Below, piece after piece: positions 20,101 through 28,682 of a DNA stretch of 64,000 nt. Source of the stretch: Aster yellows witches'-broom phytoplasma AYWB. Lineage in GTDB: Bacteria; Bacillota_I; Bacilli_A; Acholeplasmatales; Acholeplasmataceae. The notes under the pieces are model-generated. The model did not search any database, had not been told where the DNA came from, and worked only from the letters and a program-made list of their open reading frames with translations. Position 1 is the stretch's first letter; each line of letters starts with the position of its first letter. The stretch is taken from NCBI RefSeq assembly GCF_000012225.1, contig NC_007716.1, positions 310,001 through 374,000 on the forward strand, given 5' to 3'. The translations under genes and the position numbers were made by a program.

Positions 20101-21897
20101 ATTGCTGAAATAACGTTGAGACAATGCCATGGTATCAATAATAGGTTTTGGTTCTAAAGATATTTTTAGTTCTTTTGCTTTTTCTTTTAAAAAATCAACA
20201 TCAAAAGAAGCGTTGTGAGCCACCAAAACACAGTCTTTGGCAAAAGCTAAAAATTGTGGCAAAACTTGGTCAATTGTTTGTTGTCCTTGAAGCATTTCAT
20301 CCGTAATATTGGTAATATTTGTGATAGTTTTGGTTAGTTTTTGTTGCGGGTCAATAAATTTTTGGAACTCGCCTATTTTATTTCCGTTTTTGATTTTTAT
20401 TCCAGCGATTTCAATAATTTTGTCACGAACATTAGATAATCCAGTAGTTTCCAAGTCAAAAACCACATAAGTAGCTTCTTTTAAAACAAAATCTTTTTCT
20501 AAATTATCTTCTTTTTGATTGGTGATATAAATAGGTTTTTCTTCAATAAAATCAACTTCCACTCCATAAATAGGTTTGATTTTTTTATTTTTGGAATGTT
20601 GGTTAATTTCAGGATAAGCATAAATGCCGTCATGATCTGTAAAAGCGATCGCTTCGTGTCCCCATGATTCTGCTATTTGTAAATATTCTTTGGCGCTGTT
20701 AATGGCGTCTAAATTAGACATTTTAGTATGAGTGTGAAATTCAATTCTTTTTTTGCCTCGAAAACCCAAGTCTTTGCGGATTAATGAAGGCGAAATTGAA
20801 TCTGATTCTAAGGTTTCGTATTTTTCCATAATTAAATGAACATCGTCCCAAGCACTATAATTAATTCGAGCTGTGATTCTAAATAATTGTCCAGTTTGGT
20901 AATTGGATTTTAAAAATTGTTCTTTTTCATCTTTGGAAACTTTTTTTTGAATTAAAATAGCATCTTTATTTTCGATAGAAAAATCATTGCTGTTTTCTTC
21001 TATAACAAATTTTAAATAAGAATACTGAAAATTAATTTCTTTAATAGGGTGAGCTAAAAAACCTTCAACAATTACATAAGTATTGGGGTTTTGGCATTTT
21101 AATTCTTCAAGCTCTTGTTTATTTTTAGGAAGGTCTTTTATTTTTGTTTTTTTAGTTGTCATTTTAGAATTGCTATTATAAGCTCCTTTATTATAATTAT
21201 ATTTTTTTTGTTGGGGTGTTGTTTTTACTTGTTTTGTTTGTTCTGTTTGATAAGTTTGGTTTTCTTTGTTATTTAGATTTTTTTCTTGATTTTGTTCGTT
21301 GGAGTTGGTTTGATTATTTGGATTTTGTTGCGACTCTTCGATTTCAATATTTGTGGATTTTTTTCTATTTATATCAATTTTTCTATCTGTTGATAAGATA
21401 AATTCATTTTTAAAACCATAAAATTTAGAAAAAAAATCTTTAAGAATTCCTATTTTTTTGTTTAAACATTTAAATGCATTAGGATTTACAAAAATGATAA
21501 ATTTGCCATTTTGAAAATTTACTTGGTGATTTTGAATTGCAAAATAATCTAAATCATGATATTTTTTTTTAAAACTGGCTTGGGTTATAATATATTTAAA
21601 ATAACTTTCTGCCAAAGATTCTAGATAATCCCAATTTTCAAAATCGATGTGGTATTCAATTTGGGGTAAATTAGGTTTGTTTTCATCTTGTTTTTTCCAT
21701 AAAATAGTTAATTCTTGGAGTAATTGTTCTAAAAAAAATTCTAAATCACAAATAAAAGGCAAATGTTTAAATGTGATTTGTAAAACCCATTTTGGTTTTT
21801 TTTGGCAAACTGATATTTTTTTTACTTGAGGATTTTGAAAATATTTTTTGCAAAAACCTTTTTTTTTGATAAAATGTTTAAATGAATGATTATACAC
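17191..21897 (-). CDS. polC: DNA polymerase III alpha subunit, Gram-positive PolC type
   Basis: The main replicative polymerase with built-in proofreading. Counting from an upstream GTG at 21909: an N-terminal domain (1-180), a Q/N-rich linker (about 190-250), an OB-fold region (about 270-365), the PHP domain beginning at EFHTHTKMSNLDA (about 390), the DEDD exonuclease inserted after PHP with VVFDLETTGLSN (about 482), then the cysteine cluster CPQC/CPKC and the catalytic PDIDLNFAGDYQ. That GTG overlaps the AGGTGG ribosome site; the GTG at 21897, with 8-nt spacing, is the better start. The length (about 1568) is slightly above Bacillus PolC, largely through the linker. Confidence 0.97.
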   Translation of the reverse strand: MYNHSFKHFIKKKGFCKKYFQNPQVKKISVCQKKPKWVLQITFKHLPFICDLEFFLEQLLQELTILWKKQDENKPNLPQIEYHIDFENWDYLESLAESYFKYIITQASFKKKYHDLDYFAIQNHQVNFQNGKFIIFVNPNAFKCLNKKIGILKDFFSKFYGFKNEFILSTDRKIDINRKKSTNIEIEESQQNPNNQTNSNEQNQEKNLNNKENQTYQTEQTKQVKTTPQQKKYNYNKGAYNSNSKMTTKKTKIKDLPKNKQELEELKCQNPNTYVIVEGFLAHPIKEINFQYSYLKFVIEENSNDFSIENKDAILIQKKVSKDEKEQFLKSNYQTGQLFRITARINYSAWDDVHLIMEKYETLESDSISPSLIRKDLGFRGKKRIEFHTHTKMSNLDAINSAKEYLQIAESWGHEAIAFTDHDGIYAYPEINQHSKNKKIKPIYGVEVDFIEEKPIYITNQKEDNLEKDFVLKEATYVVFDLETTGLSNVRDKIIEIAGIKIKNGNKIGEFQKFIDPQQKLTKTITNITNITDEMLQGQQTIDQVLPQFLAFAKDCVLVAHNASFDVDFLKEKAKELKISLEPKPIIDTMALSQRYFSNLLKYFSLKRLATVFKVKLEDHHRALADATATSEIFIKMIDQLADPTKDPKNEQVINFFELQEKIDHKYERPYHINILVANQTGYRNLFELLSNALTKDFNKRPRVLKSNLANLRQGLLVGSGCMNSNIFEIALNQNIFKLQRAISFYDYIEVQPPQAYKHLIHDLGKNGIQIIETTLKTIITEAQKQAKIVIATGDVHYIHPWEKDYREIYISAKMVGGGLHKLSRYENKNLPENHLLTTQEMIDAFAFLHDENLIYKIVISNTHLLNSKIEKIKSFSSELFSFKDDAFKKNLQIPSIKEEIKRLVDAKVKQMYGSPPHPLIKKRLDQELKSIIGETKNEKTNQNIAPVYYLSHLLVKNSLAKGYLVGSRGSIGSSLVATMLEITEVNPLKPHYYCPQCNYTIVQLKKPQEKEQYYKPEEEKYHKELDNVFSGYDLPNMPCPKCNAQFKKNGHDIPFETFLGFEGNKTPDIDLNFAGDYQSQAHNYIKELLGEKHAFRAGTIQTVAQRNAYGYTMGFVEEKQKQWRKQKVAQIANKIQGVKRSNGQHPGGIVVVPPDRSIYEVTPVQYPANDTNWKTTHFDYHSFEQNLFKLDILGHDDPMMIKFLMDYVKENSGNFPFTRAQDIPVDDPEVYKLFSNEFKINSSVNSGNKITIDSLGIPEFGTIFVKQMLKDLTTTKQNSQKKAIKINFAALVKISGLSHGTDVWNQNARDAINKTGEFEKYKNKTISFDDIIGCRDDIMLQLQEKGIDPLKAFDIMEFIRKGKPQDDFQTWKKYKQEMKDKVEAWYIDSAAKIKYLFPKAHATAYVIMALRIAWFKMHAPLAFYSGYFSKRTEQFDHQTMISNDIKIIKEKLNKLAELKKSKKIKAKEEALINTLKIAEEMVHRGFKFLTVDFNKSDVSVLKIEDGGFLRMPLLSLDGLGLIAANKIVEARQEKPFTKADFATRSKINKTILAKAKQENLLESLEDE

Positions 21898-21969
21898 AAT
21901 AAATACCACCTAATAGTTGATCAGGAAAAGATCCTATAAATCAAAATTTTTTGTTTCAAATCGTTTTTT

Positions 21970-22030
21970 AAAAAATAAAACAAATAAAAATTACATGAAA
22001 TTCATGTAATTTTTATTTGTTTTATTTTTT
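21970..22030. terminator. 30-bp perfect inverted repeat, two-way terminator
   Basis: Arms 21970-21999 and 22001-22030 are perfectly complementary over 30 bp about a single central base. The outer part is A/T-only and the inner part carries ACATGAA/TTCATGT. It lies between the tRNA-Leu gene and polC, both on the minus strand, so it would end the tRNA transcript. Confidence 0.8.
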
Positions 22031-22064
22031 TTCATAGATGTAATTATAAATAAAAATAAATTAA

Positions 22065-22149
22065 TGGTACTGATGGTCGGACTCGAACCGACATGAGTAT
22101 TGCTCGCTTGATTTTGAGTCAAGTGCGTCTACCATTCCGCCACATCAGC
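22065..22149 (-). tRNA. tRNA-Leu (CAA anticodon)
   Basis: The minus strand gives an 85-nt tRNA. The acceptor stem GCTGATG pairs with CATCAGT, discriminator A follows, and the 3' CCA is encoded. The anticodon stem-loop is CTTGA-CTCAAAA-TCAAG, so the anticodon is CAA and it reads UUG. A variable stem and the T loop GGTTCGAGTCC are present. The length fits a class II leucine tRNA. Confidence 0.95.
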
Positions 22150-22265
22150 TTTTGTTTTTTTTAAATGATAAAAATATCATACTTATATATTATATCAAGT
22201 TTTATTTTGATTTTTATTTTTTTTCATTAAAATCATAAACCAAAATAATATTTACACGTATGTGC

Positions 22266-22305
22266 CACCCAAAAAAGACCACATTAGCTAATGGCCTTTT
22301 ATCAA
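22266..22305 (-). terminator. likely terminator of the ABC permease operon
   Basis: On the minus strand GGCC...GGTC forms an imperfect hairpin followed by seven T, about 30 nt after the permease stop codon. Confidence 0.5.
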
Positions 22306-22334
22306 GTTTAGTTGTTAAATCTTTGGAAAATTAT

Positions 22335-23282
22335 TTATTTATAAATGATATTTTTATTAAATATTTTGTTTAATAAATTAGCAATACTAATGATGCTTAA
22401 ATAAAAAAAAGATATCATCACAAAAGGAAGAATCGGATTAAAGGTAGAGCCCATATTGCTTTGCGCTTGCCAAGAAAGTTCGGTAATTCCTATAATGGCA
22501 AAAAAAGAACTATCTTTAATGTTTGTTATGAATTGTTGGACAATAAAAGGTACTGATCTTTTTAAAGTTTGAGGAAAGACAATAGAGAAAAAAACTTGCT
22601 TTTTTTTCATCCCCAAAGAATGAGCGGCTTCAATTTGTCCTTTATCTAAGAATTTAATATTTTGCATTAAAATTACAGTAATGTTTGCTAAAGAATTAAT
22701 TACTAAAACAAAAAGCCCTGCATATAAACGTTTAATTTCAAAAAGATCTTTGCAAAGATAGCCAATACCATAAAAAACAAGCATTGCTTGGGCAGCTACA
22801 GGAATTCCTTTTAAAATAAAAAATAAAGTATCTAAAAAATAAGTTATTCCTTTATTAATGTTAGATATTATTTTATTATTGGATTGAGAGTTTTTAATTA
22901 AAATATATAAAGTTGCTAATAAAAAGCCAATAATAAGACTGTCAATGGCTAAAATTAAAGTAGTTTTGAGGCCTTCTAGATAAGATGGAAAAGTTTCTTT
23001 GATTTGATACCAAGTAGTATTTTTAGAAAGTATGTCTTTGTTGTTGCCAAAAACTCTTTTTAATCTTGTTTCTGATTCGCCTTCTAATGTTTTTATTTGA
23101 TTGTCTATTTGGTTTTTTGTTTTAGTTGAAAAATGCCATCCAAATACTGAAAAATGTAACCATATTAAAAATATAGAACTAATTGATAATGTAATAATTT
23201 TGAATATTTTTATATTGTTTTCTTTTTGGAAAATATTTTTTAAAAATGAGTTTTTATTAATAAAATTAATGAAATTGTTCAC
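22335..23282 (-). CDS. polar amino-acid ABC transporter permease (GlnP/ArtM type)
   Basis: 315 residues. One N-terminal membrane span (about 25-48) is followed by a hydrophilic part of about 50 residues, then a HisM/GlnP-type permease domain with about five spans. It contains YLEGLKTTLILAIDSL and the EAA loop EAAHSLGMKKKQVFFSIVFP that contacts the ATPase. Its 3' half is nearly identical in nucleotides to that of the upstream fusion gene, which indicates a recent duplication or gene conversion. The pair would import a polar amino acid such as glutamine or arginine; the sequence does not decide. The start is 22 nt past the end of the upstream gene. No ATPase gene is adjacent. Confidence 0.88.
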   Translation of the reverse strand: MNNFINFINKNSFLKNIFQKENNIKIFKIITLSISSIFLIWLHFSVFGWHFSTKTKNQIDNQIKTLEGESETRLKRVFGNNKDILSKNTTWYQIKETFPSYLEGLKTTLILAIDSLIIGFLLATLYILIKNSQSNNKIISNINKGITYFLDTLFFILKGIPVAAQAMLVFYGIGYLCKDLFEIKRLYAGLFVLVINSLANITVILMQNIKFLDKGQIEAAHSLGMKKKQVFFSIVFPQTLKRSVPFIVQQFITNIKDSSFFAIIGITELSWQAQSNMGSTFNPILPFVMISFFYLSIISIANLLNKIFNKNIIYK

Positions 23283-23304
23283 TTCCTTTTCTATTCTTTT
23301 TCTT

Positions 23305-25194
23305 TTATTTTTTCAATTTGTTAATATTTTTTTCTAAAATTTTGCTTAAAAAACCAGTCATACTAATAATTATTAAATAAAAAAAAGATATCATCACAAA
23401 AGGAAGAATCGGATTAAAGGTAGAGCCCATATTGCTTTGAGCTTGCCAAGAAAGTTCGGTAATTCCTATAATGGCAAAAAAAGAACTATCCTTAATGTTT
23501 GTGATTAGTTGTTGGAAAATAAAAGGCACTGATCTTTTTAAAGTTTGAGGAAAGACAATAAAGAAAAAAACTTGCTTTTGATTCATCCCCAAAGAATGGG
23601 ATGCCTCAATTTGTCCTTTATCTAAGAATTTAATATTTTGCATTAAAATCATTGTAATACTTGCTAAAGAATTTAGCATCAAAACAAAAATTCCTGCGTG
23701 TAAAGGATTTGAACTTCCTTTAAAAAGAAAGGTAATGCTGTAATAAATAAGCATTGCTTGAGCGGCTACAGGAATGCCCTTTAAGACAAAAAACAAAGTA
23801 TTTATGGAAGTATTTATCATTTTTATTATAGCAACCATCAATAAATTATTTTTGTGAGAATCTAATTTAATATTTTTAATTAAAGTGCATACAATAGCTA
23901 ATAAAAAACCAATAATAAGACTATCAATGGCTAAAATTAAAGTAGTTTTGAGTCCTTCTAGATAAGATGGAATGGTTTTTTGGGCTTGGATGAAAATGTT
24001 TTTTATTGGTAGTTCAATTGTTTCTTTGTTTTCATCAAAAACTTTATCTAGTCTTTCTTTTACTTGTTTTTCTATGTTTGTAATTTGTTTTTCTATTTTC
24101 TTTTGATCTTCTACATTAACTTCTTTGCTAGTTTCTTTTAATTCATGAATTTTTTTCTTTAAGTCTATGATGTCTTGGAATTCGCCTTTTTCATCTTTTT
24201 CAACTAAATTCAATTCTAACAACGCTTTATTTATGTCTTTTTGTAAATTTGTCATTCTTCTATCTTCATCATTTTTTTTAGGTAAAAATATTCCTAAACC
24301 TTGGGGACAAGTAGAATGTTCTAAGTTATCAGAATACACATCAAAATATGTCAAATCTTGATTTATTTCGCAAGCCCATCTAGCTAAACAATTATCTGTT
24401 ATAAATATATCTGATTTTCCTTGTAAAACATCAGTAAAACATGCAGGCGAACTTGTTAATTCGTTATTTTTGATTACATATTCTTTTTCTTTATTGGTAT
24501 CTGATTTGATTTTTTCAATTACTGGGATTGCGACAGTATTTAGAAATGTTATAAATTTAATGGGTTTTTCTTTTCCTAAAACTTTTAATTTTTGGCAAAA
24601 TTCATTATAATTTATTTTTATTTCTTTGATATTTTTTTTGTTTTGTTTGTTTCTTAAATCATCAAATAAATCATCAAATCTTTTGTTGTTTTTTACTACC
24701 ATGCTAGTTCCAGTTTGCATATAGGTTTTAGAAACATCGTATTTTTCTTTTCTTTTGTCTGTAATACTCAAAGACGAAACTGCGATGTCAATTGTTTCTT
24801 GCTCTAAGGCATTAAGAAGTCCTGCAAAATCAAAGACATGAAATTCTAATTCTAAATCTTTAAATTTGTCTATTTTTTTTAATTCTTCTGATATATTGTT
24901 TATTAAATCAATATCAAAACCTGCTATATATTCGCCATTTACAGCTTTTTGGGCTCCCTTATTTGGCTCTAAAACTTTAAAAACATTAGGAGCAGAATTG
25001 TTGTTAACTCCTACTTTTAAAATGATTTTCTTTTTAAAATGTTTTTTTATATGAAAATATCCAAATGTTGATAAATTCAACCATATTAAAAATAAAAAAC
25101 TAATTAATAATATAGTAATTTTCAATATTTGGGTTTTATTGGTATTTTGGCAAATGTTTTTAAAAAAATGTTTTTTATTAATGAAAATAATCAC
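23305..25194 (-). CDS. fused substrate-binding protein and permease of amino-acid ABC transporter
   Basis: 629 residues. A membrane anchor (about 15-45) is followed by a family-3 substrate-binding domain (about 55-350) with GEYIGFDIDL-type and VSSLSITDKRKEKYDVSK motifs. A charged coiled-coil linker follows (about 345-400), then a GlnP-type permease domain (about 405-629) with YLEGLKTTLILAIDSL and EASHSLGMNQKQVFFFIVFP. Binding-protein/permease fusions keep the sensor at the outer membrane face, sensible in a cell with no periplasm. It is the first gene of a two-gene minus-strand operon. The ATPase must come from elsewhere in the genome. Confidence 0.9.
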   Translation of the reverse strand: MIIFINKKHFFKNICQNTNKTQILKITILLISFLFLIWLNLSTFGYFHIKKHFKKKIILKVGVNNNSAPNVFKVLEPNKGAQKAVNGEYIAGFDIDLINNISEELKKIDKFKDLELEFHVFDFAGLLNALEQETIDIAVSSLSITDKRKEKYDVSKTYMQTGTSMVVKNNKRFDDLFDDLRNKQNKKNIKEIKINYNEFCQKLKVLGKEKPIKFITFLNTVAIPVIEKIKSDTNKEKEYVIKNNELTSSPACFTDVLQGKSDIFITDNCLARWACEINQDLTYFDVYSDNLEHSTCPQGLGIFLPKKNDEDRRMTNLQKDINKALLELNLVEKDEKGEFQDIIDLKKKIHELKETSKEVNVEDQKKIEKQITNIEKQVKERLDKVFDENKETIELPIKNIFIQAQKTIPSYLEGLKTTLILAIDSLIIGFLLAIVCTLIKNIKLDSHKNNLLMVAIIKMINTSINTLFFVLKGIPVAAQAMLIYYSITFLFKGSSNPLHAGIFVLMLNSLASITMILMQNIKFLDKGQIEASHSLGMNQKQVFFFIVFPQTLKRSVPFIFQQLITNIKDSSFFAIIGITELSWQAQSNMGSTFNPILPFVMISFFYLIIISMTGFLSKILEKNINKLKK

Positions 25195-25302
25195 TTCCTT
25201 CTTTTAATTATTGGGTCGTTGTCTGGTTTTTCTTTTTTAGTTTTTTAGTTTTGTGTTGATTTTTTTGTTTTTTCCAAACCAAAATATTTATTTGTAACAA
25301 AA

Positions 25303-25328
25303 TAAAAAAAGTCTTTGCAGACTTTTCT
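25303..25328 (-). terminator. terminator after argS
   Basis: On the minus strand AAAAGTCT-GCAA-AGACTTTT is followed by more T. It separates argS from the transporter genes. Confidence 0.7.
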
Positions 25329-25372
25329 TTGGGATTTAATTGTTTTATGATTTTTTTTTTTAAAAAAAATTA

Positions 25373-27046
25373 CTACATATTTTCTAAAAAAGGAACTCCT
25401 AAAATTCTTAAACTTTCTTTAAGAGTAATAAAAACTGCTTGGATCAATAAAAGATTAGTGTTTGTAGTGGTCTTATCATCTGTTAAAATCTTTTCTTGTG
25501 AATATAAAAAGTTAACATTTTGAGTTATTTTTAACGTGTATCTTGCCAAAATGCTTGGCATATTGTCTTTTTGGGCTTTTTGCAAAATTAAAGGGAAATA
25601 GTCTAATAATTTTGCTAAAATAAAATAATGGCCTTTTTGATAAATGGTTTTGTCAATCAAGCTTATGTCTAGTTTTTCTTTTTTTAAAAGGGAATTTAGA
25701 CGTGCTGCTGTGTATTGGAGATAAGGGCCTGTTTGTCCTTTGAATTGTAAAATAGTTTCTAAATTAAAATCAATATCTAGATGTCTATCGTTTTTAAGAT
25801 CATTAAAAATGATGGCTCCTACAGCGATTTTTCGTGCATTTTGGTTGATATCTGATAAATGAGGATTTTTTTCTTCGATGATTTTTTTAGCTAAAATAGT
25901 AGCTTGATTAATTACTTCAATTAAGGTAGTAAATTTGTGATTTCTAGTAGAAATTTTTTTCCCATCCATCAAAACTAAACCAAAATTGATGTGTTTTATT
26001 TTGGTGTCGCAGTATCCCATTTTTTCAATTATTTGGGCTAATTGTTTAAAGTAAAGTTTTTGTTCGTTTCCTACAACATATAAAATATTTTGACAATTAA
26101 AAGTGTTGTAACGATATTTAAAAGTAGTTAGATCTCTTGTTAAATACAAGTTGCTTCCATTAGTTTTTTTCACTAAGCCAGGAGGTAAATTATCAAGTTC
26201 TATAAGTAAAACTTTGTCTTCTTCTTTTAAAAGCTTTTTTTGTTCTAATTCTTCAAAAAGATGAGCAATTTTGTCATTATAAAAAGATTCTCCCAAGTAA
26301 AAATCAAATGAAATCCCCAAAATATCATAAATTTTGCAAAATTCTTGTAAAGAAACTTCGCGGAACCATTTCCACAAATCGAGATATTTTTGGTTTTGTT
26401 GTTCTAATTGCAAAAAAGCAAAATTGGCTTGTTCGTTTAATTCAGGATTGGTTTTAGCTTTTTGATGAAAAAAAACATATAATTTTTGTAGTTCGTTAAT
26501 TGGGTCTTTTAGTGTTTTTTCTTTATTACCCCATTTTTGATAAGCTACAATCATTTTGCCAAATTGGGTTCCCCAGTCTCCTAAGTGATTTATGCCCACT
26601 ACCTTAAAACCTAATTTTTGATAAATATTTTTGAGAGCGTTTCCAATAACAGTAGAACGCAGATGACCAACAGAAAAGTTTTTAGCAATATTAGGAGAAG
26701 AATAATCAATGACTATGGTTTGATTTTGATTGGGCGAATTACCATAATTAGTTTGTAATTTGTTGATTTTAATTAATATTTTGTGAGCTAATGAAGCTCT
26801 TTTAAGTTTGATATTTAAAAAACCGTTTAAAAAAATTAAATCTTGAATTTCGTTTATTGCGACAATTTTTTTTTTTATATTTTCAAAAATAATATGAGGA
26901 TTGGTTTTGATTTTTTTGGCATAAGCGAACAAAGGTAAAGAAAAATCAAATTTGTCATTTTCCGGTTGTTCTTGTAAAACTAATTCTTCTAATAAAACTT
27001 TTTGGATTGCATTTTGGATTTTGTTTTTGGTGGTTTGTAAAATCAT
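25373..27046 (-). CDS. argS: arginyl-tRNA synthetase
   Basis: Class I synthetase that charges tRNA-Arg. N-terminal Add-1 domain, the HIGH-type motif ANFSVGHLRSTVIGN, the NHLGDWGTQFGKM block typical of ArgRS, GLVLMDGKKISTR in the KMSKS position, and the C-terminal DALR anticodon-binding domain (QYTAARLNSLL...). The open frame runs 44 codons further up, but the ATG at 27046 follows an AAGGAAA site and gives the usual N-terminus (MILQTTKNKIQNAI), so I chose it: 557 residues. Confidence 0.96.
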   Translation of the reverse strand: MILQTTKNKIQNAIQKVLLEELVLQEQPENDKFDFSLPLFAYAKKIKTNPHIIFENIKKKIVAINEIQDLIFLNGFLNIKLKRASLAHKILIKINKLQTNYGNSPNQNQTIVIDYSSPNIAKNFSVGHLRSTVIGNALKNIYQKLGFKVVGINHLGDWGTQFGKMIVAYQKWGNKEKTLKDPINELQKLYVFFHQKAKTNPELNEQANFAFLQLEQQNQKYLDLWKWFREVSLQEFCKIYDILGISFDFYLGESFYNDKIAHLFEELEQKKLLKEEDKVLLIELDNLPPGLVKKTNGSNLYLTRDLTTFKYRYNTFNCQNILYVVGNEQKLYFKQLAQIIEKMGYCDTKIKHINFGLVLMDGKKISTRNHKFTTLIEVINQATILAKKIIEEKNPHLSDINQNARKIAVGAIIFNDLKNDRHLDIDFNLETILQFKGQTGPYLQYTAARLNSLLKKEKLDISLIDKTIYQKGHYFILAKLLDYFPLILQKAQKDNMPSILARYTLKITQNVNFLYSQEKILTDDKTTTNTNLLLIQAVFITLKESLRILGVPFLENM

Positions 27047-27261
27047 GATTGCATTTCCTTTCTTTTTGGATTTTAAAATAAAAATTGATTCCTGAATGAC
27101 GATAATAAATGATAAAATAATGAAATTATTAAAAACTTTTTTACTTAATTTTTTTCTTGTTATTTTTTTGATAAACATTTTTGATATTTTAAGATATATA
27201 AATATATTTTATAAAACTATTATAGCATTTTTTATATTTTGAAATTCCTAATTAAAATTAA

Positions 27262-27296
27262 AAAAACAACCCTTTAATTTGCAAAAGAGTTGTTAA
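27262..27296 (-). terminator. terminator after the nfo transcript
   Basis: On the minus strand AACAACTCTTTT pairs with AAAGGGTTGTT and runs into seven T. It lies just after the small membrane ORF at 27354-27560, so that ORF is probably transcribed with nfo. Confidence 0.65.
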
Positions 27297-27353
27297 ATAA
27301 TAAATTATTTTTTTAATTAGGAAAGCAAATATTTTATCTAGTTTTATTAAAGT

Positions 27354-27560
27354 TTAGTTAATATTTCTTAAAAAATCAACTTTTAAACCAAATTTTAATA
27401 TTAAAATTAATAAAATAATACCAATAATTATTTTGATGATACTACGCAAAAAGAAAAAAAATAATCCAATGATGAAAGCAATAATTATCATTTGATAATT
27501 GGCACTTAATTCATTCCAAAAAGAAAATGTATTGCTTATAATTTGTTTTTTATCGATGAT
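27354..27560 (-). CDS. possible small membrane protein, start uncertain
   Basis: A frame of 68 codons with no internal stop reads IIDKKQIISNTFSFWNELSA, then two strongly hydrophobic stretches around FIIGLFFFFLRSIIKIIIG, and ends KVDFLRNIN. No ATG, GTG or TTG stands at the natural beginning; a GAGG site lies 7-8 nt before an ATC. The first ATG (27491) would give only 45 residues with the membrane part. A run of 14 A lies just upstream. It follows nfo and precedes a good terminator. Family not recognised; it could equally be a decayed gene. Confidence 0.35.
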   Translation of the reverse strand: MIDKKQIISNTFSFWNELSANYQMIIIAFIIGLFFFFLRSIIKIIIGIILLILILKFGLKVDFLRNIN

Positions 27561-27720
27561 TTCAAAACCTCACTAATAATTGTTTTTTTTTTTTTTGATG
27601 TTTAACAATATTAAAATTCTAAAATAGTTTTAGAAAATATTTTAATAAACAATAAACACCAATATTAATTATAAGGGATTTTGGTTTTTTTTCAACTTGT
27701 TTTAATGATTGGGGTGTTTT

Positions 27721-28599
27721 TTAAAATAAATTTTTTAATTCAGGGTTAAAATTTTTGGTTTTAATCATTTCAATTTCATGTTTATAAGGTTCTTTTTCGT
27801 TGATATAGGGAGTTTCTAAAATTTTAGGGATACAAACAAAAGCGCGATGATAGATAATTTTGAGTAAAGTTTCAAAACCGATTTTGCCAAAACCGATGTT
27901 TTCGTGGCGGTCTTTGTGACTATTACATTCGTTTTTAGAGTCGTTAATATGAATTACAGAGACATTTTGAAAGCCTAAAATGGAATCTATCTTTTGGATA
28001 ATTTCTTCTAAGTTTTCTTTTAAATCATAGCCAGCATCAAAAAGATGACAAGTATCAAGACAAAAAGAAACTCTTGTTTTGTTTTTAACTAGAGTTCTTA
28101 TTTGTTGCAATTCTTCTAGTCTTTTACCAATTTCAGTTCCTTTCCCTGCCATAGTTTCTAAGGAAATTTGGGTTTTTAAATGTTTAGTTTTTGCAAAAAT
28201 TAAATCAAGACTTTGAGCAATTAAACTAATTCCTTCTTGGGGATTTGTTTTGAGATAGTTTCCTGGATGCAAAACCATTTTATTAATTTTCATTGCTGCA
28301 AAACGTTCTAATTCTTGTGATAAAAAATCAATTGCAAAAGCTCTTTTAGTTTTGTCGGGATTAGCAAGATTTATAATATAAGGAGCGTGTCCTACCAAAT
28401 TATTTAAAGATAAATTGTTGTTTTGGGCAATTTTTAAAGCTTCTTTAATTTTTAATTCTTCGGTTTTGCTTCTTATCGTATTTTGTGGAGCACCGCTATA
28501 AACCATCAAAGCATTAGCACCATAAGAAATGGCAGTTTGGATGGATCCTTGAAAATTATGTGGTTTTTTCATGGCAACATGGCTTCCTAAAAATAACAT
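27721..28599 (-). CDS. nfo: endonuclease IV (AP endonuclease)
   Basis: Cuts DNA 5' of abasic sites in base excision repair; a TIM-barrel enzyme with three zinc ions. The N-terminus [16 protein letters not shown] is typical, followed by [17 protein letters not shown], the ligand blocks [52 protein letters not shown] and ETPY. At 292 residues it is full length. It lies 83 nt after the DEAD-box helicase on the same strand and is probably co-transcribed. Confidence 0.97.
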   Translation of the reverse strand: MLFLGSHVAMKKPHNFQGSIQTAISYGANALMVYSGAPQNTIRSKTEELKIKEALKIAQNNNLSLNNLVGHAPYIINLANPDKTKRAFAIDFLSQELERFAAMKINKMVLHPGNYLKTNPQEGISLIAQSLDLIFAKTKHLKTQISLETMAGKGTEIGKRLEELQQIRTLVKNKTRVSFCLDTCHLFDAGYDLKENLEEIIQKIDSILGFQNVSVIHINDSKNECNSHKDRHENIGFGKIGFETLLKIIYHRAFVCIPKILETPYINEKEPYKHEIEMIKTKNFNPELKNLF

Positions 28600-28682
28600 A
28601 ATAAAAGCTCCTTATAGTTATTTTTTTAATTAAGTAATTTATTTTTTTGATGGCTTTTGTGATTTGTATTTGTTTTTTTGAT

